Source: an uncultured Burkholderiaceae bacterium
GTDB taxonomy: Bacteria > Pseudomonadota > Gammaproteobacteria > Burkholderiales > Burkholderiaceae_C
Reading direction: 5' to 3'
NCBI GenBank assembly: GCA_938022295.1
Contig: CALIDR010000347.1
Location: 1-8,097, forward strand
Length of the DNA: 8,097 nt
Shown: one piece after another, positions 1-8,097 of the stretch
How positions within the stretch are numbered: the first letter of the stretch is position 1
Layout: each line of letters starts with the position of its first letter
Translations under genes and position numbers: made by a program
The notes under the pieces: model-generated
Told to the model about the DNA's origin: nothing
Database searches by the model: none
What the model saw: the letters and a program-made list of their open reading frames with translations, nothing else

Positions 1-777
1 CAGCGCCAGCGCCACCGTGGCCACCTGCGGCGTCATGCCCTGGTCCTTCAGGTAGCTCGGCAGGTGCACGCCGATGAACACGACCTGGAAGCCGCAGACG
101 AAGTAGCCCGCCATCAGCAGGCGGAAGCTCGGGTAAGCGAACGCCTCGCGCACCGCGGCGCCGATACTCTGCGCCGGGCCGGCGTGGGCCTCGGTCTTCG
201 GCTCGCGCAGGCCGAGTGCCAGCGGCGCGATCGCCAGCGCCGCGCAGGCGAGGATGAACAGCGCGCTCTGCCAGCCGAAGCCCGCGATCAGCCAGTTCTC
301 GACCGGCACCATCAGGAACTGGCCGAACGAGCCGGCGGCCGCGGCCACGCCCATCGCCCACGAGCGCCTGGCCGGGTCGACCTGGCGGCCGATCACGCCG
401 TAGATCACGGCGTACGTCGTGCCGGCCTGCGCCATGCCGATCAGCAGGCCCGCGCTGCCGGTGAACGCAAGCCCCGAGGTGGCGAGCCCCATCAGCACGA
501 GGCCGACCGCGTACAGCACGCCGCCGACGGCGAGCACGCGGAACGCCCCGAAGCGGTCGGCGAGCATGCCGGCGAAGGGCCCCGCCAGCCCCCACGCGAG
601 GTTCTGCACGGCCATCGCGAACGCGAACGTCTCGCGCGTCCAGCCGCGGTCCATCGTGATCGGCTGCAGCCACAGCCCGAAGCCGTGGCGGATGCCCATG
701 CTGAGGGTGACGATCGCGGCACCGCACAGCAGCACCTGCGTCATCGACAGCCTCGGTGACGAGGTCGAAGAGGTCAT
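1..777 (-). CDS. Major facilitator superfamily (MFS) transporter, N-terminal part; 3' end beyond the left edge
   Basis: The gene reads leftward without a stop and leaves the window, so 259 residues are visible of the roughly 400 usual for the superfamily. It encodes an inner-membrane secondary transporter of small solutes; the substrate cannot be told from this part. Successive hydrophobic, Gly/Ala-rich segments begin at about residue 13. An MFS loop 2-3 signature (ADRFG, residues 73-77) follows a GPFAG stretch. A long hydrophilic central loop (about residues 185-205, containing REPKTEAH) separates the first six helices from the second half, which starts near the edge. The start is uncertain. 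ATG at 777 has a CAGAAT -10-like element seven bases upstream. ATG at 744 has a GAGG six bases upstream and would begin almost directly in helix 1. The gene is divergent from the propeller gene, sharing an 83-base intergenic region. Family assignment is firm; substrate is unknown. Confidence 0.87.
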   Translation of the reverse strand, partial: MTSSTSSPRLSMTQVLLCGAAIVTLSMGIRHGFGLWLQPITMDRGWTRETFAFAMAVQNLAWGLAGPFAGMLADRFGAFRVLAVGGVLYAVGLVLMGLATSGLAFTGSAGLLIGMAQAGTTYAVIYGVIGRQVDPARRSWAMGVAAAAGSFGQFLMVPVENWLIAGFGWQSALFILACAALAIAPLALGLREPKTEAHAGPAQSIGAAVREAFAYPSFRLLMAGYFVCGFQVVFIGVHLPSYLKDQGMTPQVATVALAL

Positions 778-784
778 CGGCCGC

Positions 785-790
785 ATTCTG
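785..790 (-). promoter_or_regulatory. Possible -10 element (CAGAAT) for the MFS gene
   Basis: On the minus strand CAGAAT stands exactly seven bases before the ATG at 777. This would place transcription initiation at or next to the start codon, a near-leaderless arrangement like that proposed for the two other promoters in this window. No good -35 is visible, so this is a weak call. Confidence 0.25.
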
Positions 791-845
791 GCCGAGGCCA
801 CGAAGGGCGGTGCGGCGCAGCCGCCGGCGACCCCGCGACGCGGGC

Positions 846-854
846 TGCTATCGT
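846..854 (+). promoter_or_regulatory. Possible extended -10 promoter for the propeller gene
   Basis: TGC followed by TATCGT forms an extended -10-like element ending six bases before the ATG at 861. Transcription would begin at about the A of the start codon. No Shine-Dalgarno sequence precedes this ATG, which fits a leaderless message. Inferred from spacing only. Confidence 0.35.
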
Positions 855-860
855 CGTGGC

Positions 861-1832
861 ATGCGCCTGCGCCACTGGTTGTCGACCGCGATCGCGGTCG
901 CGTCGTTCACCGGGCTGCCGCCGGGCGGCAGCGCCTTCGGCGCGCCGTTCGCCTACGTGACGAACCAGGGCAGCCACGACGTCACCGTCGTCGACCTCGC
1001 GACGCGCCGCGCGGTGGCGACGGTGCCGGTGGCGCCGGCGCCGGCCGGCGTCGTCGCCGTCGGCGCCACGGGCCGGGTCTGCGTCGCCCACGCCGAGGCG
1101 AAGGCGATCGGCGTCGTCGACATGCGCAGCCAACGCGTCGTCGAGACGATCGAGCCCGGTTTCGGCCCGCTGGGGATCGACGCGACGCGCGACGGCCGCC
1201 GCGTCGTCGCCACCGACTGGGCCGGCAACCGCGTCGTCGTGATCGATGTCGCCTACCCGGCGCGGCCCGTCGCCCCGATCCCGGTCGGACGGTATCCGGC
1301 CGGCATCGTCGTCCATCCGGACGGCCGCACCGCGTTCGTCGCCGAGCGCGACGACGACCACGTCGCGGTCGTCGACCTCGACGCGCGCCGGGTGCGTGCG
1401 CGCGTGCGCGTCGGCTAGCACCCGTTCGCCGTCACGTTCGACGCCGCGCGCGAGCGCCTGTACGTGCTCAACGTCTACAGCGACGACGTCAGCGTGATCG
1501 ACACCCGCACGCTGCAACCGGTGGCCCGCATCGCGGTCGGCAAGGCGCCGTACGGGGCCGCGCTCACCGCCGACGGCACGCTGCTGTACGTGACCAACCA
1601 GCGCGACGACACCGTCAGCGTGATCGACGCCGCGACGCTGCGCGTGGTGCGCACGCTCGACGGCTTCGGCTACCCCGAAGGCGTGGCCGCGCACGGCGAC
1701 GTGGTCGTCGTCGTCAACTGGATGGACGACAGCGCGAGCGTGCTCGACGCTGCCAGCGGGCGGCTGCTGGCGACGGTGCGCACCGGGCAGAATAGCCGCG
1801 GCTTCGGCGCCTTCATCGGTGCGCCGCCTTGA
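861..1832 (+). pseudogene. Exported YVTN/YncE-type seven-bladed beta-propeller protein, interrupted by an in-frame TAG
   Basis: Read through the TAG at codon 186, this frame encodes 323 positions. A signal peptide comes first (MRLRHW, then a hydrophobic stretch, cleavage probably near residues 25-28). Seven repeats of about 40 residues follow, each with a Y/V-V-x-N...V-x-V-I/V-D strand pair (for example YVTN..DVTVVD, LYVTN..DTVSVID, VVVNWMDDSASVLD). Blades 1-4 precede the stop and blades 5-7 follow it in the same frame, with no frameshift. Proteins of this fold are periplasmic; one subgroup is associated with PQQ-dependent alcohol catabolism, but a specific role cannot be assigned. The MxaD-like gene starts 34 bases downstream, so the two are probably co-transcribed. 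The truncated 185-residue product would be half a propeller. A GTG at 1464 could in principle restart translation. Recent pseudogene, sequencing error or stop-codon readthrough are all possible. Confidence 0.82.
1416..1418 (+). other. Premature amber codon inside the propeller gene
   Basis: The TAG falls at the variable position of the inter-blade turn. Equivalent turns in the same protein read VG-R-YP and VG-K-AP, and here the sequence reads VG-stop-HP. A single C-to-T change from CAG (Gln) would explain it. The reading frame on both sides is continuous and well conserved. Confidence 0.9.
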
Positions 1833-1855
1833 CATCCCGGCCACGACATCGATCC

Positions 1856-1861
1856 AGGAGG
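1856..1861 (+). promoter_or_regulatory. Strong Shine-Dalgarno sequence of the MxaD-like gene
   Basis: AGGAGG lies five bases before the ATG at 1867 and decides that start over the in-frame upstream ATG at 1819, which overlaps the end of the propeller gene and would spoil the signal peptide. Confidence 0.8.
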
Positions 1862-1866
1862 CTTGC

Positions 1867-2418
1867 ATGCATCCGCTTCGGCCCGGTCGCCGTTCGCTGC
1901 TCGGCAGCGCGACCGCCCTGTGCTTCGGCATCACGCTCGCACTGCCCGCCGCCAGCCACGGCCCGACACGCCAGAAGGTCACCGAGAAGGTCGTGATCGA
2001 CGCGCCCGCCGCGGCGGTGTGGGCCCGGATCAAGAACTTCGACGCGCTGAAGGACTGGCACCCGTCGGTGGCCGAAAGCCCCGCCGACAAGGGCAACGAG
2101 GTCGGCTCGGTGCGCACGCTGAAGCTCAAGAACGGCGGCACGCTGATCGAGACGCTCGAGCGCTACGACGATGCGCAGATGCGCTACGCCTACCGCGCGA
2201 AGGACGGCGGTGCGCTACCGGTGACGAACTACACGTCGACGATCCAGGTCAGCGACGAGGGCGGCAAGGCCGCCGTCGAGTGGCGCGGCGCGTTCTACCG
2301 CGGCCATCCGAACAACGATCCGCCGCCCGACCAGAACGACGAGGCGGCGGTCAAGGCGATCACCGCGGTCTACCAGGCCGGCCTCGCGAACCTGAAGAAG
2401 ATCGTCGAAGCGAAGTAG
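1867..2418 (+). CDS. MxaD-like exported SRPBCC family protein
   Basis: This 183-residue protein has a signal peptide: MHPLRPGRRSLLG, a hydrophobic stretch, then cleavage near LPAAS. The twin arginines at 8-9 followed by S-L-L make Tat export possible, though Sec is equally compatible. The mature part (about residues 35-183) is a START/SRPBCC-type ligand-binding fold. Its pattern is that of the MxaD family: IDAPAAAVWARIKNFDALKDWHP, KGNEVGSVRTL, GGTLIETL, LPVTNYTSTI, VEWRGAFYRG, and a C-terminal helix ending YQAGLANLKKIV. In methylotrophs MxaD is periplasmic and assists methanol dehydrogenase/cytochrome c interaction; many relatives outside methylotrophs have no tested role. It follows the broken propeller gene by 34 bases, so an operon is likely. 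Family firm, function here unknown; I withhold the symbol mxaD because no mxa genes are present. Confidence 0.88.
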   Translation: MHPLRPGRRSLLGSATALCFGITLALPAASHGPTRQKVTEKVVIDAPAAAVWARIKNFDALKDWHPSVAESPADKGNEVGSVRTLKLKNGGTLIETLERYDDAQMRYAYRAKDGGALPVTNYTSTIQVSDEGGKAAVEWRGAFYRGHPNNDPPPDQNDEAAVKAITAVYQAGLANLKKIVEAK

Positions 2419-2448
2419 GCGCCGCGCTTCGCGGGCAGGCGGCCTCCC

Positions 2449-2454
2449 TAGAAT
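2449..2454 (+). promoter_or_regulatory. Putative -10 element of parE (near-leaderless promoter)
   Basis: TAGAAT (five of six matches to TATAAT) ends nine bases before the parE ATG at 2464. Initiation about seven bases downstream would leave a leader of only a few bases. The leader CCGCGCCCC has no Shine-Dalgarno match. A -35 is not obvious (CTTCGC at 2427-2432 is poor). Confidence 0.5.
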
Positions 2455-2463
2455 CCGCGCCCC

Positions 2464-4449
<1,986 letters not shown>

Positions 4450-4496
4450 GCCACCCGGGCGCGGCGTCGAGCGGTCACCGAGGCCCGAACATTCGC

Positions 4497-4502
4497 GAGG
4501 AG
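4497..4502 (+). promoter_or_regulatory. Shine-Dalgarno sequence of the acyl-CoA ligase gene
   Basis: GAGGAG lies seven bases before the ATG at 4510. It supports this start over the in-frame ATGs at residues 5 and 6. Confidence 0.75.
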
Positions 4503-4509
4503 ACGACCG

Positions 4510-6153
4510 ATGCACACGACGATGATGTCCGTGCCGCTGTCGCTGAACCACCTGCTCGACCGTGCCGGCAAGCTGTTTCCAGACAACACGCTCGTCAGCC
4601 GCCGGCCCGACAAGAGCCTCGTCACCCACACCTACGGCCAGTGGCACCGGCGCACGCGCGCGCTGGCCAGCGCGCTGCAGCGGCTGGGGCTGAAGAAGGG
4701 CGACCGGGTGGCCACGCTGTGCTGGAACCACCACGCGCACCTCGAGTGCTACTTCGGCATCCCGGCCGCCGGCGGCGTGACGCACACGCTGAACCTGCGC
4801 CTTTCGCCCGCCGAGATCGGCTACATCGCGGGCGACGCTAATGACCGCTTCCTGATCGTCGACGACGTGCTGCTGCCGCTGTACCGGCAGTTCGCCGATG
4901 CGCACCGCTTCGAGCGCGTGATCGTGTTCCCGTTCTCTGGCGCGCCGGTGGCCGAAGGCTTCGACGACTACGAGGCGCTGCTCGCCGCTGCCGACCCCGA
5001 CGGCTTCGTCTACGCCGCCCACGCCGAGGACGACCCGGTGGCAATGTGCTACACGTCGGGCACGACCGGGCGCAGCAAGGGCGTCGTCTACTCGCACCGC
5101 TCGACGGTGCTGCACACGCTGGTCGCGAGCCTGGCGGACTTCTGGGGCCTGAAGGGCACCGACGTCGTGCTGCCGGTGACGCCGATGTTCCACGCCAACA
5201 GCTGGGGCATCCCGTACGGCTGCGTGATGCTCGGCGTCAAGATGGTGTTTCCGGGGCCGCACCTGCACCCCGACGACCTGCTCGACCTGATGCAGGTCGA
5301 GCCGCCGACGCTGGCGCTCGGCGTGCCCACGATCTGGCTGACGCTGATCCAGGCCTACGAGCGTGCGCTCGCCGAACAGCCCGGGCGCTGGACGCTGCCC
5401 AAGGGCATGCGCTCGCTAGTGGGCGGCGCGGCGGTGCCCGAGAGCCTGATCCGCGCGTTCGCGCGCCACGGCATCTGGATCCTGCAGGGTTGGGGCATGA
5501 CCGAGACGTCGCCGGTGTGCACGATCTCTTACCCGACGGCGTCGCTGAAGGACGCGAGCGACGACGAGCGCTTCCGCCGCGCCGCGATGGCGGGCGTGCC
5601 GGTGCCGCTGGTCGAGCTGCGCCTGCGCACCGACGACGGCGCCGACGCCCCGCACGACGGCCGGACGATGGGCGAGATCCAGGTGCGCGGGCCGTTCATC
5701 ACCGGCAGCTACCACGGCGCCGGTGCGCCGCCGGACAAGTTCACCGCCGACGGCTGGCTGCGCACAGGCGACGTCGCGACGATGGATGCCCTCGGCTTCG
5801 TGCGCATCACCGACCGCACGAAGGACCTGATCAAGAGCGGCGGCGAGTGGATCAGCAGCGTCGACCTCGAGAACGCGCTGATGGCGCACCCGGCGGTGGC
5901 GGAAGCCGCGGTGATCGCCGTGCCCGACGAGAGGTGGGGCGAGCGGCCGCTGGCGTGCGTCGCCTTCAAGCCGGGGCAGTCGGCCGACGCACAAGCGCTC
6001 GGCGAGCACCTGCTCGCGCACGGCTTCGCGAAGTGGCAGCTGCCGGACCGCGTCGAGGTGATCGATGCGATCCCGCGCACGTCGACCGGCAAGTTCTACA
6101 AGCTCGAGCTCAGGCGGCGGTACGCGGGCAAGGCATCTTTGGATATACAATAG
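4510..6153 (+). CDS. AMP-forming acyl-CoA ligase (medium/long-chain fatty acid-CoA ligase, AlkK/FadD-like)
   Basis: The enzyme activates a carboxylic acid with ATP to an acyl-adenylate and then forms the CoA thioester, feeding beta-oxidation or lipid synthesis. The 547 residues carry the complete set of ANL-superfamily motifs: the P-loop TSGTTGRSKG at 182-191, GWGMTETSP at 327-335, TGD with D421, DRTKDLIKSGGEWIS with R436 starting the hinge region, and the adenylation lysine K528 in PRTSTGKFYK. The N-terminal PLSLNHLLDRAGKLFP and CWNHHAHLECYFGIPAAGG stretches resemble the AlkK-like fatty acid ligases common in Burkholderiales. Chain-length preference cannot be read from sequence. The 60-base gap after parE and the good ribosome site suggest co-transcription with parE. 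The last residues (SLDIQ) and the stop lie inside the operator of the next operon, so the C-terminal tail may have been altered when that operon arrived. Confidence 0.93.
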   Translation: MHTTMMSVPLSLNHLLDRAGKLFPDNTLVSRRPDKSLVTHTYGQWHRRTRALASALQRLGLKKGDRVATLCWNHHAHLECYFGIPAAGGVTHTLNLRLSPAEIGYIAGDANDRFLIVDDVLLPLYRQFADAHRFERVIVFPFSGAPVAEGFDDYEALLAAADPDGFVYAAHAEDDPVAMCYTSGTTGRSKGVVYSHRSTVLHTLVASLADFWGLKGTDVVLPVTPMFHANSWGIPYGCVMLGVKMVFPGPHLHPDDLLDLMQVEPPTLALGVPTIWLTLIQAYERALAEQPGRWTLPKGMRSLVGGAAVPESLIRAFARHGIWILQGWGMTETSPVCTISYPTASLKDASDDERFRRAAMAGVPVPLVELRLRTDDGADAPHDGRTMGEIQVRGPFITGSYHGAGAPPDKFTADGWLRTGDVATMDALGFVRITDRTKDLIKSGGEWISSVDLENALMAHPAVAEAAVIAVPDERWGERPLACVAFKPGQSADAQALGEHLLAHGFAKWQLPDRVEVIDAIPRTSTGKFYKLELRRRYAGKASLDIQ

Positions 6154-6167
6154 AAAACTGTATATCC
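6141..6167 (+). promoter_or_regulatory. Operator palindrome of the toxin-antitoxin operon
   Basis: GGATATACA (6141-6149) and TGTATATCC (6159-6167) form a perfect 9-bp inverted repeat separated by 9 bases, in a strikingly AT-rich island within GC-rich DNA. Dyad sites of this sort just upstream of an AbrB/MazE-type antitoxin gene are typically bound by the antitoxin or toxin-antitoxin complex for autorepression. The arms are centred 18 bases apart, so two half-sites would lie on roughly the same helix side at under two turns. The ligase stop codon (6151-6153) falls in the spacer. Confidence 0.75.
6146..6151 (+). promoter_or_regulatory. Putative -10 element of the toxin-antitoxin promoter
   Basis: TACAAT matches the -10 consensus at five of six positions and sits across the left operator arm and spacer, so repressor binding would block polymerase. 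Initiation near 6158 would leave a leader of about 20 bases including the antitoxin Shine-Dalgarno sequence. An alternative is TTGGAT (6139-6144) with TATATC (6161-6166), but its start point would exclude that ribosome site. Confidence 0.4.
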
Positions 6168-6171
6168 GGAG
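6168..6171 (+). promoter_or_regulatory. Shine-Dalgarno sequence of the antitoxin gene
   Basis: GGAG lies seven bases before the ATG at 6179 and directly abuts the right operator arm. Confidence 0.6.
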
Positions 6172-6178
6172 ACCGACG

Positions 6179-6415
6179 ATGCAAGTGGCCAAGTGGGGCA
6201 ACAGCCTGGCGATCCGGCTGCCGGCGGCCGTGGTCGAGGTGCTCGGGCTGAAGGAGGGCGACGACGTCGAGATCCGCGTCGCGTCCGAGCGCAGCCTCGA
6301 GGTGCAGCGCAAGCCGACGAACCGCGAAGTGCTCGAGCGGCTGCGCAAGTACCGTGGCACGCTGCCGGCCGACTTCAAGTTCGACCGCGACGAAGCGTAC
6401 GAGGACCGGGGGTGA
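6179..6415 (+). CDS. AbrB/MazE-fold antitoxin (VapB-like)
   Basis: This is a 78-residue antitoxin. Residues 1-46 form a swapped-hairpin AbrB/MazE/SpoVT DNA-binding domain: MQVAKWGNSLAIRLPAAVVEVLGLKEGDDVEIRV is divided here as the strand pair MQVAKWGNS-LAIRLP and the helix/strand segment ending DDVEIRV. A charged tail follows, with EVLERLRKYRG and then LPADFKFDRDEAYEDRG; this tail is the part expected to wrap around and inhibit the toxin. The start is fixed by GGAG seven bases upstream and by the conserved opening; in-frame extension upstream would run into the ligase. It overlaps the PIN toxin gene by four bases (GTGA), the usual arrangement for coupled antitoxin-toxin synthesis. It probably represses its own promoter through the palindrome at 6141-6167. 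Family firm; pairing with the downstream PIN protein is inferred from order and overlap. Confidence 0.92.
   Translation: MQVAKWGNSLAIRLPAAVVEVLGLKEGDDVEIRVASERSLEVQRKPTNREVLERLRKYRGTLPADFKFDRDEAYEDRG
6401..6404 (+). promoter_or_regulatory. Shine-Dalgarno sequence supporting the GTG start of the toxin gene
   Basis: GAGG lies seven bases before the GTG at 6412 and inside the antitoxin gene. No ATG in this frame is suitably placed near the conserved FYDTN opening. Confidence 0.5.
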
Positions 6416-6827
6416 GCGCGACGCGCGAACCGGGCCCGTTCTACGACACCAACGTCCCGCTGTACCTGCTGACCGCCGACGACGCGCGCGCGCAGCGCGC
6501 CGAAGATCTGCTGGCTGGCGGAGGGGTGATCAGCGTGCAGGTGCTCAACGAGTTCGTCGCCGTCGCGCGGCGCAAGCACCGGGCACCCTGGATGCGCGTC
6601 ACCGACACGCTGGAGGCGTTGCGGCAGGTCTGCCGCGTCGAGCCGCTCACCGTGCCCGTGCACGAGCGCGCTCTCGTGTTGGCGCAGCGCGTCGGGCTGC
6701 CGGTGTACGACGCGATGATCGCAGCCAGCGCCATCGCAGCCGGCTGCCGCACGCTGTACAGCGAAGACTTCCAGCACGGCCAGGTCCTCGACGGCCTGAC
6801 GATCCTGAATCCCTTCCTCCCCGCCTG

Positions 6828-6828
<1 letters not shown>
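6412..6828 (+). CDS. PIN-domain ribonuclease toxin (VapC-like)
   Basis: This 138-residue protein is a single PIN domain, a metal-dependent RNase fold; toxins of this class cleave RNA (often tRNA or rRNA) when the antitoxin is degraded. The acidic active-site residues are all present: D12 in FYDTN, E47 in VLNEF, D100 in VYDAMIAASA and D119 in LYSEDFQHG. The length is normal and nothing suggests inactivation. The GTG start overlaps the antitoxin stop by four bases and has GAGG seven bases upstream. The stop overlaps the parC start by one base (TGATG), which is unusual for a toxin gene and ties it to an essential gene. Type II toxin identity is inferred from the PIN fold together with the upstream antitoxin; the target RNA is unknown. 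Confidence 0.92.

Positions 6829-8097
<1,269 letters not shown>

Noticed and set aside
64..759. Plus-strand open frame within the MFS region
   Set aside because: The opposite strand in the matching codon register gives a clear membrane transporter; this frame gives a highly charged, repetitive translation.
756..860. Upstream in-frame extension of the propeller gene
   Set aside because: The added stretch is Arg-rich, overlaps the divergent MFS gene, and would bury the signal peptide that begins at 861.
774..2141. Long minus-strand open frame opposite the propeller and MxaD-like genes
   Set aside because: The plus-strand frames carry seven propeller repeats, signal peptides and MxaD-family motifs; the antisense translation is biased and featureless.
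2422..2434. Small hairpin (CCGCG, loop CTT, CGCGG) between the MxaD-like gene and parE as a terminator
   Set aside because: The stem has only five pairs, there is no T tract, and such short dyads are frequent by chance in DNA this GC-rich.
6805..6810. CTGAAT upstream of parC as a -10 element giving parC its own promoter
   Set aside because: It is a poor match without a -35 and lies inside the toxin coding sequence; possible but not supportable from sequence alone.

Overview
The window is very GC-rich (about 70% by eye), with strong G/C preference at third codon positions. The protein sequences look like a betaproteobacterium of the Burkholderiales, plausibly the Rubrivivax/Leptothrix/Methylibium side of that order. 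This placement rests on protein resemblance and base composition, not on a search. There are no rRNA or tRNA genes, CRISPR arrays or insertion sequences that I can see.

Left part (1-2418). A major-facilitator transporter runs off the left edge on the minus strand. It is divergent from a plus-strand pair: an exported seven-bladed YVTN/YncE-type beta-propeller protein and an exported MxaD-like SRPBCC protein. The propeller gene is broken by one in-frame amber codon (1416-1418) between blades 4 and 5, although both halves stay in the same frame and keep good repeat sequence. Proteins of these two kinds are known from the neighbourhoods of periplasmic PQQ-dependent dehydrogenase systems, but no dehydrogenase is present here.

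Central part (2464-6153). A complete parE (topoisomerase IV subunit B), apparently with its own near-leaderless promoter, is followed after 60 bases by a complete AMP-forming medium/long-chain acyl-CoA ligase with a good ribosome binding site.

Right part (6141-8097). A small type II toxin-antitoxin operon (AbrB/MazE-fold antitoxin plus PIN-domain RNase toxin) lies between the ligase and parC. Its AT-rich promoter/operator is a perfect 9-bp inverted repeat that contains the ligase stop codon. The toxin gene ends in a one-base TGATG overlap with the parC start, and parC has no visible Shine-Dalgarno sequence. The essential topoisomerase IV subunit A gene therefore appears to be translated, and possibly transcribed, as the third gene of an addiction module. 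parC runs off the right edge after 423 codons.

I see no wholly new system. The points most worth a second look are the parC-coupled toxin-antitoxin operon with its operator overlapping the ligase end, and the propeller gene interrupted by a single stop codon.
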